In this document: positions 7,637 to 16,257 of the stretch, piece by piece
Layout of the letters: each line of letters starts with the position of its first letter
Numbering within the stretch: position 1 is the stretch's first letter
Source: Pseudomonas laurentiana
GTDB taxonomy: Bacteria > Pseudomonadota > Gammaproteobacteria > Pseudomonadales > Pseudomonadaceae
Direction of reading: 5' to 3'
DNA: 64,000 nt
Assembly: GCF_014648275.1 (NCBI RefSeq)
Contig: NZ_BMQU01000004.1
Location: 186,001 to 250,000, forward strand
Position numbers and translations under genes: made by a program
Notes under the pieces: model-generated
Databases searched by the model: none
The model's input: only the letters and a program-made list of their open reading frames with translations
Told to the model about the DNA's origin: nothing

Positions 7637-8824
7637 CTAGGAGTAGAACGTCGGGGTTGGCAGTTGGGCATTCAGCGCCCAGTCACCCAGCTCTTGCAGT
7701 TTGTAGTCCACGGGATCATGCAGGGATTGTGTGCGCAGGTTGCGCCAATAGCGGTCGAGGCGCAGTGCTGCATGGGTGGAGCGGGCGCCTGTCACTTCAA
7801 ACAAGCGGCTGGTCAGGTCCAGGCCGATGCGTGTTGCCGCCACCTTGGCGGTTGCGATGGCGATGGCCAGTTCACCGCGTTCTTCGCTATGCAGTTGATG
7901 CTCTTTGCGCCAGGCGTGATCGAGCATTGCGTTTGCCCGTTCGGTGAGCAATCGCACGCTTTCCAGGCCAACCCAGAACTCGCCATAGTGGCCGAGGATG
8001 TAAGGGTCTTCGTTGGCGTGTTCAACCTTGGCCTTGAACCAGGGTCGGGTTTCCTTGAGGGTGTAGCTTCGGGCTTCGGCGAAGGCACCTTCGGCAATGC
8101 CAAGGAACATGTTGACGAAGGTGAGTTGCGCGATCAGTGGGCGCAGGCAGGCGAAGGGCGTACTCAACGGGCCTGGATCGAGCAGCAGTTCGTTTTCCTC
8201 GACCCGTACCCGTTCAAAGGTGGCGCTGCCACTGTCGGTTTGCCGTTGACCAATATTGTCCCAGTCGCCGTGCAGGGTGATGCCGGTGCGCCCGCTCGGG
8301 ATGGCGGCGATCAGCAGTTTGCCCTGGGTGGACTCATCCAGCGCCGAGGCGATCAGCATTTCCGAGTCGGCCGAGCCCGAGCAGAAGCTTTTACGCCCTG
8401 AAAATTCACGCCAGCCGGCGAGTTTTTTCGAGACGGTACGGGTATCCAGCGGGTTGAGGGCGTTGCCCCAGAACCAGTTGTTGCGTGCCGTCAGCTCGAA
8501 CCACGGCTGCCATTGGTCTGGCCGGGAGAACAAGCGCACGGTAGCCAGCATCAGGTGCTGGAAGCCAAAGACGTGAGCGATCGAACTGTCGACCTTGGCA
8601 AATTCGCGAACAATGCTCAGCGTCTCCGTCCAGCCAGCACCCAGGCCGCCGTATTGCGTCGGAATGATCAAGCCCAGCAAGCCGCTTTGGCGCAGGGCAT
8701 CGCGCTCGGCTTTCGGTGTGCCGCCGAGACGGTCACGTTCTGCCGCGCTTTCGGCAAACGTACTGGCCAGTGCTTGGGCAATCTGCAGTGGCGTCAGGAG
8801 TGCGGATTGATGAATAGCAGTCAC
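7637..8824 (-). CDS. msuC: MsuC, FMNH2-dependent monooxygenase (acyl-CoA dehydrogenase fold)
   Basis: A 395-residue flavin monooxygenase with an acyl-CoA-dehydrogenase-like fold, close to SfnC and DszC. MsuC oxidises methanesulfinate to methanesulfonate, the substrate of MsuD. Family features are the N-terminal helical domain with LGLIIPTQYGGLGAGW, a central beta domain with SFCSGSADSEMLIASA, and a C-terminal helical bundle ending near LDRYWRNLRTQSLHDP. The start is a GTG with a GAGGA ribosome site, six bases away. It is the third gene of msuEDC, 43 bases after msuD. SfnC is an alternative name, but the msuE-msuD context favours MsuC. Confidence 0.87.
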   Translation of the reverse strand: MTAIHQSALLTPLQIAQALASTFAESAAERDRLGGTPKAERDALRQSGLLGLIIPTQYGGLGAGWTETLSIVREFAKVDSSIAHVFGFQHLMLATVRLFSRPDQWQPWFELTARNNWFWGNALNPLDTRTVSKKLAGWREFSGRKSFCSGSADSEMLIASALDESTQGKLLIAAIPSGRTGITLHGDWDNIGQRQTDSGSATFERVRVEENELLLDPGPLSTPFACLRPLIAQLTFVNMFLGIAEGAFAEARSYTLKETRPWFKAKVEHANEDPYILGHYGEFWVGLESVRLLTERANAMLDHAWRKEHQLHSEERGELAIAIATAKVAATRIGLDLTSRLFEVTGARSTHAALRLDRYWRNLRTQSLHDPVDYKLQELGDWALNAQLPTPTFYS

Positions 8825-8867
8825 AGGCTGTCCTCATCGGTGAGTAAGGGGGCTTGAGGCGCGTCCA

Positions 8868-10022
8868 TCAGGCCGGTTGCGCTGTTGCCTGGGTGGGCAG
8901 CACGTCGTTGGCGATCATTTCGCCGAAGGGACCTGAGAGGTTGGTGACACCGCGGCCTGCCAGGCTCGCGTAGGGTTCCGGCAGCAGCGGAAAGACCAGT
9001 TCGGCAAAGCGGTAGGCCTCTTCCAGGTGCGGGTAGCCGGAGAAGATGAAGCTCTCGATGCCGAGGTCCGCATACTCTTTGATCCGTGCGGCCACTTGCT
9101 GTGGATCACCGACCAGGGCCGTGCCTGCACCACCACGCACCAGGCCAACGCCGGCCCAGAGGTTCGGGTAGATCTCCAACTGGTCACGCCGACCGCCATG
9201 CAGCGCGGCCATGCGCCGTTGCCCCTCGGAATCGAAACGTGAAAAGGACTGCTGGGCGGCGGCAAGGGTTTCGTCGCTGATGTTGGCAATCAGCTTGTCG
9301 GCTGCTTGCCAGGCCTGTTCGGCCGTCTCGCGGACAATCACATGCAAGCGAATGCCGAACTTCACGGTACGCCCGTGTTTGGCTGCACGAGCACGAACAT
9401 CGGCGATTTTTTCGGCGACAGCCGCCGGTGGTTCGCCCCAGGTCAGGTAGACATCCACCTGTTCGGCAGCCAGTTCGTGGGCCGCGTCGGAAGAGCCGCC
9501 GAAATACAGCGGCGGATAGGGTTTTTGCACGGGTGGATAGAGCGCCTTGGCGTTCTGTACCTGAAGGTGCTTGCCGTCATAGTCCACGGCTTCACCCTGC
9601 AGCACGCGCCGCCAGATATGCAAAAACTCGCCACTGGCCTCATAGCGTTCGCTGTGGTTGAGATGCAGGCCGTCTCCACGGTTTTCGTCAGGGTCACCGC
9701 CGGTCACCACGTTGATCAGCAGGCGACCTGCGGACAAGCGATCAAGGGTCGCGGCCATGCGCGCAGAGACCGTTGGCGAAATGATCCCGGGGCGGATGGC
9801 CACCAGGTAACGCAGGCGCTCAGTCAGAGGCGCCAATGCAGAAGCCACCACCCAGGAGTCCTCGCAAGAGCGCCCAGTGGGTATCAGTACACCGTAGTAA
9901 CCGAGGCTGTCGGCGGCCTGGGCCACTTGTTTGAGGTAGGGCAGGGTGACGGGGCGGGCGCCCTCACTGGTACCCAGTAAATGACCGTCGCCATGGGTAG
10001 GCAGAAACCAGAAAACATTCAT
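8868..10022 (-). CDS. msuD: MsuD, FMNH2-dependent methanesulfonate monooxygenase
   Basis: A 384-residue luciferase-family enzyme that cleaves methanesulfonate (and perhaps other short alkanesulfonates) to an aldehyde and sulfite with reduced FMN. The N terminus [17 protein letters not shown], the TGRSCEDSW segment with the active-site cysteine region, [17 protein letters not shown] near residue 100, and the [12 protein letters not shown] block are those of SsuD/MsuD. The family arginine lies in [23 protein letters not shown]. SsuD would be the alternative name; the msuE and msuC neighbours and the absence of ssu transport genes favour MsuD. It starts nine bases after msuE, so translation is probably coupled. 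Confidence 0.87.
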   Translation of the reverse strand: MNVFWFLPTHGDGHLLGTSEGARPVTLPYLKQVAQAADSLGYYGVLIPTGRSCEDSWVVASALAPLTERLRYLVAIRPGIISPTVSARMAATLDRLSAGRLLINVVTGGDPDENRGDGLHLNHSERYEASGEFLHIWRRVLQGEAVDYDGKHLQVQNAKALYPPVQKPYPPLYFGGSSDAAHELAAEQVDVYLTWGEPPAAVAEKIADVRARAAKHGRTVKFGIRLHVIVRETAEQAWQAADKLIANISDETLAAAQQSFSRFDSEGQRRMAALHGGRRDQLEIYPNLWAGVGLVRGGAGTALVGDPQQVAARIKEYADLGIESFIFSGYPHLEEAYRFAELVFPLLPEPYASLAGRGVTNLSGPFGEMIANDVLPTQATAQPA

Positions 10023-10031
10023 ATTGGCGCC

Positions 10032-10595
10032 TCAGGCAATTTTACGTAAAACAGCGCGGTGACCGTTCAGTTGCTCGGCGGCTTTTTCCCCGGCCAGGCG
10101 GATACGTGCTTGCAGGGCCGTGCTGGTGATCTGGTAGTTGCTGAAATCGGCTTCGGCGGCGTAGACCCCGATCGGCAGGGTGACCGACTGGAAGAAGCTG
10201 AACAGCGGGCGCAGTTGGTGGTCGATGACCAGCGCATGACGTTCACTGCCTCCGGTAGCGGCGAGCAGTACCGGCGTATCAATCAGGGCATCCTGGCCAA
10301 TCAGGTCGAACAGGTGCTTGAACTGGCCTGGGTAGGTGCCACGGTAGACGGGCGCCGCGACGATCAGCAGGTCGGCGGACTCGATTGCGCGCAGCTCATG
10401 CTCTACGGTTTCCGGCAGTTCTTTACGCGAGAGTGCGCTGCCCAGTGGGCGGACGATATCCCCCAGCTCAATGACCTTGCTCTCGATGGGCAGTTGCTGC
10501 GCCAGTTCAGCCAGAATGGCCTGGGTCAGAACCAGGGTGCGCGAAGGGCGGAACGTGCCACCGGAAACGGCGACGACTTTGATAGGGGTGCTCAT
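10032..10595 (-). CDS. msuE: MsuE, NADH-dependent FMN reductase
   Basis: The 187-residue flavodoxin-fold reductase supplies FMNH2 to MsuD and MsuC. The phosphate-binding loop is VVAVSGGTFRPSRT at residues 7-20. PVYRGTYPGQFKHLFD and LLAATGGSERHALVIDHQLRPL match SfnF at 415-978 nearly position by position, so the two are paralogues of equal length. It is the first gene of the leftward msuEDC operon and its ATG follows a sigma-54 promoter by about 40 bases. It contains no cysteine and a single methionine, which fits synthesis when cysteine and methionine are scarce. Confidence 0.9.
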   Translation of the reverse strand: MSTPIKVVAVSGGTFRPSRTLVLTQAILAELAQQLPIESKVIELGDIVRPLGSALSRKELPETVEHELRAIESADLLIVAAPVYRGTYPGQFKHLFDLIGQDALIDTPVLLAATGGSERHALVIDHQLRPLFSFFQSVTLPIGVYAAEADFSNYQITSTALQARIRLAGEKAAEQLNGHRAVLRKIA

Positions 10596-10633
10596 GGCTA
10601 CAGGCCCGTTGCTGTTGAAGGAGCAGGGGCAGG

Positions 10634-10650
10634 AGCAAGAGTTGTTCCAT
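10634..10650 (-). promoter_or_regulatory. Sigma-54 promoter of msuEDC
   Basis: On the minus strand ATGGAACAACTCTTGCT matches the RpoN consensus TGGCAC-N5-TTGCW with one change. GG is at 10648-10647 and GC at 10636-10635, exactly ten bases apart. The predicted start is near 10623, 28 bases before the msuE ATG. Confidence 0.8.
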
Positions 10651-10733
10651 GTTTAAAAAGCTTTATTTATCAGGTTGTTATGGGTTTTTTACAGGAAGCT
10701 CAAGTGTTGCTTGAAGTGCGCCCTGTTGAATGA

Positions 10734-10751
10734 CTGTTGCTGAGCAGACAG
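10734..10751. promoter_or_regulatory. 18-bp dyad, candidate UAS of msuEDC (proximal)
   Basis: CTGTTGCTGAGCAGACAG is a one-mismatch CTGTT-N8-AACAG dyad. Its centre is 107 bp upstream of the msuE -12 GC, matching the 108 bp seen at sfnF. Confidence 0.6.
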
Positions 10752-10759
10752 TGTCGGCG

Positions 10760-10777
10760 CTGTTGTTGGCGCAACAG
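10760..10777. promoter_or_regulatory. 18-bp dyad, candidate UAS of msuEDC (distal)
   Basis: CTGTTGTTGGCGCAACAG has perfect arms and differs from the sfn copy at 246-263 only in its centre. It lies 26 bp beyond the proximal copy, so the two could be bound by a hexamerising activator. Confidence 0.65.
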
Positions 10778-10895
10778 TGGCTGCGGGGGCGGCGGCTGTA
10801 CGAGGCGTGAAGCGGCTGAATTTTACGGATTCTTTACGCGTCTGTGTGCTGCGCTGTAACGATACTTGCGCGCGCCATCCAGTCAGAGCCCGCAC

Positions 10896-12350
10896 ATGTC
10901 CCTTGCCAGAGTCCGCTTGATCGGTTTCATCCTCGGTGTCTTCCTCATCACCCTTGCGGTGAGCATGATGATCCCGCTGTTCACCTTGGTGCTTTATGAG
11001 CAGCGGGATGGGCTCTCTGCGTTTATTCGGTCAGGTGTCATCACCTTCATCACCGGCATTGCGCTGGTCGCCCAAGGGCGTCCAGAGGATGCTCATTTGC
11101 GGCCGCGAGACATGTACTTGCTGACGACGGCCAGTTGGGTTGTGGTCTGTACCTTTGCCGCGCTGCCGATGGTGTTCATTCGGGATATCAGCTACACAGA
11201 TGCGTTTTTTGAAACCATGTCGGGTATCACCACCACCGGCTCGACCGTACTGACCGGGCTGGACACCGCATCCCCGGGGTTGCTGATCTGGCGCTCGATG
11301 TTGCATTGGTTGGGCGGCATCGGTTTTATCGGTATGGCGGTAGCGATTCTGCCGCTGCTGCGCGTCGGTGGTATGCGTTTGTTCCAGACCGAGTCGTCAG
11401 ACTGGTCGGACAAAGTGCTGCCGCGCTCCCATGTGATGGCGAAATACATTCTGCTGGTCTATGTGGTGCTGACCGGGATTGGCTACCTGGCGTTCTGGTG
11501 GGCCGGGATGACGCCATTCGAGGCAATCAACCACTCGATGTCACTGATATCCACCGGTGGTTTCTCGACCTCGGACAGTTCGTTGGCGCACTGGTCGCAG
11601 CCGTCCATTCACTGGGTCGCGGTGGGGGTGATGATCCTGGGCAGCTTGCCTTTTACGTTGTATGTGGCCGTATTGCGGGGCAATAGAGGCGCGTTGTTCA
11701 AGGATCATCAGGTGCGTGGTTTCATTGGCTTTCTGGTGGTGACCTGGTTGCTGTTTGGAACCTGGCTGCATTTCAACGGGCCATACGGGTGGTGGGAGGC
11801 GGTGCGTCTGGTGGCGGTCAACGTCACATCGGTGGTTACTACTACGGGTGTTGCGCTGGGGGACTACACCCTGTGGGGCACGTTTTCCGTGTTGTTCTTC
11901 TTCTACCTGACATTCGTCGGTGGCTGTTCGGGGTCAACTGCCGGTGGTTTGAAGATCTTTCGCTTTCAGGTCGCCGGCCAGTTACTGCATGGCAGCCTTT
12001 CGCAACTGATTCACCCGCGCGCAACGATTCGCAGCAAGTACAACGGCCATCCGCTGGATGAGGACATTGTGCGTTCGTTGCTGACCTTCTGCTTTTTCTT
12101 TACCACCACCATCGCCGCCATTGCCTTGGGGTTGGCGTTGATCGGGCTGGACTGGACCATCGCACTCACTGGCGCCGCAACGGCTGTCTGCAATGTGGGG
12201 CCGGGGTTGGGCCCGGTGATCGGTCCGGTCGGTAATTTCTCTACGCTGCCAGATGCCGCAAAGTGGCTGCTGACCGTTGGCATGTTGCTGGGTCGTCTTG
12301 AGATTCTGACGGTTCTGGTGCTGTTCACACCTTCGTTCTGGCGCTTCTAA
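10896..12350 (+). CDS. trkH: TrkH, K+ uptake channel subunit
   Basis: The 484-residue inner-membrane subunit of the low-affinity Trk potassium uptake system; it works with the cytoplasmic NAD-binding protein TrkA, not encoded here. Four membrane-pore-membrane repeats are visible. The selectivity loops show as TTGSTVLTG, STGGFSTSD, TTTGVALGD and VCNVGPGLGPV. The length equals that of Pseudomonas TrkH. The ATG at 10896 starts directly before the first hydrophobic segment; earlier in-frame starts add a short non-family tail. The upstream 300 bases hold the divergent msuE control region. No operon partner follows; a hairpin lies 23 bases after the stop. Confidence 0.92.
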   Translation: MSLARVRLIGFILGVFLITLAVSMMIPLFTLVLYEQRDGLSAFIRSGVITFITGIALVAQGRPEDAHLRPRDMYLLTTASWVVVCTFAALPMVFIRDISYTDAFFETMSGITTTGSTVLTGLDTASPGLLIWRSMLHWLGGIGFIGMAVAILPLLRVGGMRLFQTESSDWSDKVLPRSHVMAKYILLVYVVLTGIGYLAFWWAGMTPFEAINHSMSLISTGGFSTSDSSLAHWSQPSIHWVAVGVMILGSLPFTLYVAVLRGNRGALFKDHQVRGFIGFLVVTWLLFGTWLHFNGPYGWWEAVRLVAVNVTSVVTTTGVALGDYTLWGTFSVLFFFYLTFVGGCSGSTAGGLKIFRFQVAGQLLHGSLSQLIHPRATIRSKYNGHPLDEDIVRSLLTFCFFFTTTIAAIALGLALIGLDWTIALTGAATAVCNVGPGLGPVIGPVGNFSTLPDAAKWLLTVGMLLGRLEILTVLVLFTPSFWRF

Positions 12351-12373
12351 AAATTCCGGGCGCTGCCCCGCCT

Positions 12374-12394
12374 CAGCCCCCATCACGGGGGCTG
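12374..12394 (+). terminator. Probable terminator after trkH
   Basis: CAGCCCCC and GGGGGCTG form an 8-bp stem with a 5-base loop, 23 bases after the trkH stop. No clear T-run follows, so efficiency is uncertain; the opposing regulator gene ends about 75 bases further on. Confidence 0.5.
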
Positions 12395-12470
12395 AATCAG
12401 ATATACTCCGCGCCCCAAAAATGAGGCAGCGCTGTTTAGCGATAAGCCTGTCTGGTTGCTGTTGTTGGTG

Positions 12471-12701
12471 TTAACGCCTGGACAGGGCCATATCGACCGC
12501 CGCAATCAGCTTTCCCAGGTCCTTTGGGGTGGCTTTGTGCACGACGTTGAACAGTGCTTCAACGCTTGGGGTATAGGAGCCGGTTTCAAAGCGGCTGATG
12601 GTTTTGGGGTCAAAACCGGTTTTCTCGCCGAGATCAGCCTGAGTAAGCCCTGCGACCTTGCGGTAGCGCTTGATGGCTGGACCCAAACTTGAAATTGTCA
12701 T
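12471..12701 (-). CDS. Small XRE-family helix-turn-helix regulator
   Basis: A 76-residue DNA-binding protein consisting almost only of an HTH_3 domain. Residues 8-60 carry the helix pattern IKRYRKVAGLTQADLGEKTG, with the recognition helix in DPKTISRFETGSYTPSVEAL. It likely acts as a repressor or modulator; no toxin partner is adjacent, and the C-terminal tail is too short to be a separate domain. It is divergent from the Aer-type receptor at 12889. The 187-base gap between them holds an inverted pair of TCACATTTA motifs that could be its operators (inference). The ribosome site is weak. Targets are unknown. Confidence 0.75.
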   Translation of the reverse strand: MTISSLGPAIKRYRKVAGLTQADLGEKTGFDPKTISRFETGSYTPSVEALFNVVHKATPKDLGKLIAAVDMALSRR

Positions 12702-12709
12702 CGCTTAAT

Positions 12710-12791
12710 TCACATTTAGAATCAAGAACTTAACGGTATTTCGTTGAGCTAGGCAACGCCAGATCCTGTAACATTACTGTCATAAATGTGA
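12710..12791. repeat. Inverted pair TCACATTTA / TAAATGTGA between regulator and receptor genes
   Basis: TCACATTTA (12710-12718) and TAAATGTGA (12783-12791) are perfect inverse copies, 64 bases apart. They may be operators for the divergent XRE protein. Each contains AAATGTGA, which is also a CRP/Vfr half-site, but neither has the second half. Confidence 0.45.
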
Positions 12792-12888
12792 TGTAATTCG
12801 TGGAATTGGATTGTCAGACACAAGTCTGAATGCCTGGTTCAACATGGACTTGATCCAGTATTACGACCGCCACTAACGGAGTTCTAAC

Positions 12889-14454
12889 GTGCGTCTCAAT
12901 TTGCCGGTAACCTCTGTCGAGCAGACGTTTCCGGAGCATCAACGCCTTGTTTCCGCCACCGATGTCACCAGTAAAATCACTTACTGCAATGCCGAATTCG
13001 CCGCTATGAGCGGCTTTAGTCAGGCAGAACTGATCGGTAGTACCCACAACCTTGTACGTCACCCGGACATGCCGCCAGAGGTGTTCCAGTTGATGTGGCA
13101 GTACCTGAAGGCCGGCCACAGCTGGATGGGGATCGTCAAGAACCGCTGCAAGAACGGCAACTTCTACTGGGTCAGTGCCTATGTCACGCCGGTGCTCGAG
13201 GATGGGCACCTGGTGGGGTATGAGTCGGTGCGGGTAAAGCCGACCCGCGAGCAAGTGCAGCGTGCCGAGGCACTCTATGCGCGTTTGCGCGAAGGCAAGC
13301 CTGCCGTGCCGGTGCTGCGCCGCGCGGCGGTCATTGGCAAGGCATTGGCGTTGCCGGTGCTGGCTGCTGGGGTTGCGATTGCGGTGAACCAAAGTGCCCC
13401 TGGCCTGCTGGGGCAGGGCGCCACGCTTGGGCTGTTTGGGCTGGTTGGTCTCTACGGCCACAGCCGCCTTGGGCGCCAGCTTGAACAGATCATGGAGTCT
13501 ACGCCCAATACCTTCGCCGACCCGATCGTTGCAATGACCTACACCGATGCCGTGGGGCCGAGCGCGCAGCTTCAGATGATCCTGATCAGTGAAGAAGCGC
13601 GGTTGAAGACTGCCCTCACGCGCCTGAGCGATCTTGCCAAGCAGATGGCCGAAGCCGCGACGGATTCCAGTCGCTTGTCCAGCAGTACGGAAGCGGCGTT
13701 GCTCGAGCAGCGTGCTGAAACCGACATGACGGCGGCGGCGATGACCGAGATGGCTGCGTCCATCGCGGAGGTTGCCCAGCATGTGCAGCAAACGGCAGGC
13801 GAAGCGCAAACCGCCAACCTCTTGGCCGATCAGGGTAGTCAGGTAGCGGGTACCACTCGCGAAGCGATTCAGTTGCTGGCCAGTACGGTCACCCAGATCA
13901 ACCAGGCTGTCGGAAACCTGGCCGGGCAGACCCAGGACATCATGATTGCCGCCAGCGTGATCCGTTCGATTGCCGAGCAGACCAACCTGCTGGCGCTCAA
14001 TGCCGCCATTGAGGCTGCGCGGGCGGGCGAGCAAGGGCGTGGCTTTGCGGTGGTGGCTGATGAAGTGCGGGCACTGGCGGGCAAGACCCGTCAGTCGACC
14101 CTGCAGATTCAGGCGGTCATCGAAAGCCTGCGTACGGGTGCCGAGGAAGCGGTCAGCATTGCCAACCTGGGCATTCAGGAAGCTGAGCAGGGCGTTGCGC
14201 AGGTGCTTGAAGCACAGCGTGCCTTGCAAGGCATTCGCGAAGCCGTAGAGCGCATCAGCGACATGAGCCATCAGATGGCGACTGCTTCTCAGGAGCAGTC
14301 GAATGTCGCCGAAGACGTGTCGCGGCAGATCAATACGGTTGCTGGAACGGTACAGAAAACCGCACAGAACGCGAATGCCGCAGCGACACGGGGTGGTGAA
14401 TTGGAGCGTATCTCTTCGGGCCTGCGCGCCCTAGTCGAGCGATTCAATCGATAG
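12889..14454 (+). CDS. Aer-type energy-taxis receptor (PAS plus methyl-accepting domain)
   Basis: A 521-residue chemoreceptor for aerotaxis. An N-terminal PAS domain (about 20-125) carries the Aer pattern [21 protein letters not shown] and [14 protein letters not shown], expected to bind FAD and sense redox state. Two short hydrophobic stretches near residues 150-200 anchor it to the membrane. The C terminal half is a signalling helix bundle with the conserved hairpin tip [35 protein letters not shown]. The start is GTG with an ACGGAG ribosome site. It precedes a PAS-GGDEF-EAL gene by 22 bases, an arrangement also known for P. putida aer2, so energy sensing and c-di-GMP turnover are probably co-expressed. 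Confidence 0.88.
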   Translation: MRLNLPVTSVEQTFPEHQRLVSATDVTSKITYCNAEFAAMSGFSQAELIGSTHNLVRHPDMPPEVFQLMWQYLKAGHSWMGIVKNRCKNGNFYWVSAYVTPVLEDGHLVGYESVRVKPTREQVQRAEALYARLREGKPAVPVLRRAAVIGKALALPVLAAGVAIAVNQSAPGLLGQGATLGLFGLVGLYGHSRLGRQLEQIMESTPNTFADPIVAMTYTDAVGPSAQLQMILISEEARLKTALTRLSDLAKQMAEAATDSSRLSSSTEAALLEQRAETDMTAAAMTEMAASIAEVAQHVQQTAGEAQTANLLADQGSQVAGTTREAIQLLASTVTQINQAVGNLAGQTQDIMIAASVIRSIAEQTNLLALNAAIEAARAGEQGRGFAVVADEVRALAGKTRQSTLQIQAVIESLRTGAEEAVSIANLGIQEAEQGVAQVLEAQRALQGIREAVERISDMSHQMATASQEQSNVAEDVSRQINTVAGTVQKTAQNANAAATRGGELERISSGLRALVERFNR

Positions 14455-14476
14455 TCGGCAGGGTGTTGAGGACGTC

Positions 14477-16180
14477 ATGGACGATAATTACCGCGCGGCA
14501 GTCGATGCGGCTGCGATCTTTTCCGAGACCGATCTGACGGGTCGGATTACGTACGTAAACCAACAGTTTTGCAGCATTTCCGGTTACAGCCGCGAAGAGT
14601 TGCTTGGGGCCAATCACCGCATCTTGAATTCGGGTTTGCATGATCCGGAGTTTTTTCAGGATATGTGGCGCTCCCTGGTGAAGGGCAAGGTCTGGAAAGG
14701 CGAGATCTGCAACCGTGCCAAGGACGGCTCGTTGTATTGGGTCGACAGCACGATGGTGCCATTGATTGACCCATTGAGCGGGAAGGTGCGCAAGTATGTT
14801 TCGATTCGCTTTGATGTCAGCGAGAAGCGTCAGTTGCTGCGCACGTTGCAATGGCGGGTTGGCCACGATGTGCTGACGGGCTTGCCCAACCGCGCCTACC
14901 TCTCTGACCTGTTGACGCAAGCTCTGGATTTTTCCCGGCAAGAGGGCACGCAGCTGGCGGTGTGCATGCTTGATCTGGATGGTTTCAAGGCAGTCAACGA
15001 TGGCTATGGTCACGCCAGTGGCGATTTGTTGCTGGTCGAGGTAGCGGCCCGTCTCAAGGGCATCCTGCGCGGTGGTGATGCCGTGGCGCGGTTGTCCGGT
15101 GATGAGTTCGTGCTGATATTGCGTGATGTTCACGACCACTATCGTCTGCACATTGCCCTGCAGCGGGTGCTCGCGGCAGTTGCATCGCCTTACGCCATCA
15201 ACGGTCAGGACTTGAGTGTCAGCGCGAGTATTGGGGTGACGTTGTTCCCGCTCGACAATGACGATGCCGATACCTTGCTGCGTCATGCCGACCAGGCCAT
15301 GTATGTGGCCAAGCAAAGCGGGCGTAACCGTTACCACCTGTTTGACGTTTCGCTGGACAAGGAGGTCAAGGCCACTCACCAGACCGTTGAACGCTTGCGC
15401 CAGGCGTTGGCCAAGGGCGAGCTGTGCTTGTACTACCAGCCCAAGGTCAACATGCGCACAGGTGCGGTGATCGGTTTCGAGGCCTTGCTACGGTGGCAGC
15501 ATCCGGTCAAAGGCCTGGTGTCGCCAGCGGAGTTTCTACCGCTGGTGGAGCAGACCGACCTGATCGTCGATATTGGTGAATGGGTGATCGATCAGGCCAT
15601 GGCGCAAATGCACCGGTGGCAGCAGGACGGCTTCTGTTGGTCGGTGAGCGTGAACATCGCGGCCCGGCATTTCCAGCGCTCGGATTTTGTCGAGCGGCTC
15701 AAGCAACTGCTGCACCGCCATGCCGCGGTGGCGCCAAACATGCTGGATCTGGAGATCGTTGAATCGGTGGCCATCGAAAACATCCAGCGGGTCAGCCAGT
15801 GCCTGGACGCTTGTCAGGAGCTGGGCGTACAGTTTTCTCTGGATGATTTTGGCACGGGTTACTCATCACTGAGTTACCTCAAGCGTCTGCCAACCCAGAC
15901 GATCAAGATCGACAAGTCGTTTGTCCGCGACATCCTCCATGATCAGGATGACCTGGCCTTGACCCGTGCGGTGATTAGCCTGGCGCGGGCGTTCGGTCGT
16001 CAGGTGATTGCCGAAGGCCTGGAAACGGTTGAGCATGGTCAGTTGCTGATGGACTTGGGCTGCGACATGGCCCAGGGGTACTGCATTGCCCGACCCATGC
16101 CGGCCACCGATGTGACGGGTTGGGTCGGGGGTTACGTGCAGCCACCCGAATGGGGCGTATTGGCACCGCTGACGGTGTAG
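14477..16180 (+). CDS. PAS-GGDEF-EAL c-di-GMP signalling protein
   Basis: This is a 567-residue cytoplasmic protein that may make and/or degrade cyclic di-GMP. The PAS domain (about 8-120) resembles that of the receptor upstream: ITYVNQQFCSISGYSREELLG. The GGDEF domain covers about 125-295, with a variant active-site motif S-G-D-E-F near 207-211. The EAL domain covers about 310-560, with FEALLRW near 333, DDFGTGYSSLSYL, and the late EGLE motif as VIAEGLETVEHG. The EAL metal and catalytic motifs look complete, so phosphodiesterase activity is the safer prediction. The S for G change often still permits cyclase activity. It lies in an operon with the Aer-type gene. Confidence 0.85.
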   Translation: MDDNYRAAVDAAAIFSETDLTGRITYVNQQFCSISGYSREELLGANHRILNSGLHDPEFFQDMWRSLVKGKVWKGEICNRAKDGSLYWVDSTMVPLIDPLSGKVRKYVSIRFDVSEKRQLLRTLQWRVGHDVLTGLPNRAYLSDLLTQALDFSRQEGTQLAVCMLDLDGFKAVNDGYGHASGDLLLVEVAARLKGILRGGDAVARLSGDEFVLILRDVHDHYRLHIALQRVLAAVASPYAINGQDLSVSASIGVTLFPLDNDDADTLLRHADQAMYVAKQSGRNRYHLFDVSLDKEVKATHQTVERLRQALAKGELCLYYQPKVNMRTGAVIGFEALLRWQHPVKGLVSPAEFLPLVEQTDLIVDIGEWVIDQAMAQMHRWQQDGFCWSVSVNIAARHFQRSDFVERLKQLLHRHAAVAPNMLDLEIVESVAIENIQRVSQCLDACQELGVQFSLDDFGTGYSSLSYLKRLPTQTIKIDKSFVRDILHDQDDLALTRAVISLARAFGRQVIAEGLETVEHGQLLMDLGCDMAQGYCIARPMPATDVTGWVGGYVQPPEWGVLAPLTV

Positions 16181-16257
16181 GCGTCAGCGGTGCTGGTGAT
16201 GCAGGTGCACTCGATCAACCTCTGGTGCGCCACCCGCATCGCCGACAGCGCCGGTTG

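Noticed and set aside
12777..12794. Pho-box-like CTGTCATAAAT before the receptor gene
   Set aside because: Only the first half resembles a Pho box; the second half matches at three of seven positions.
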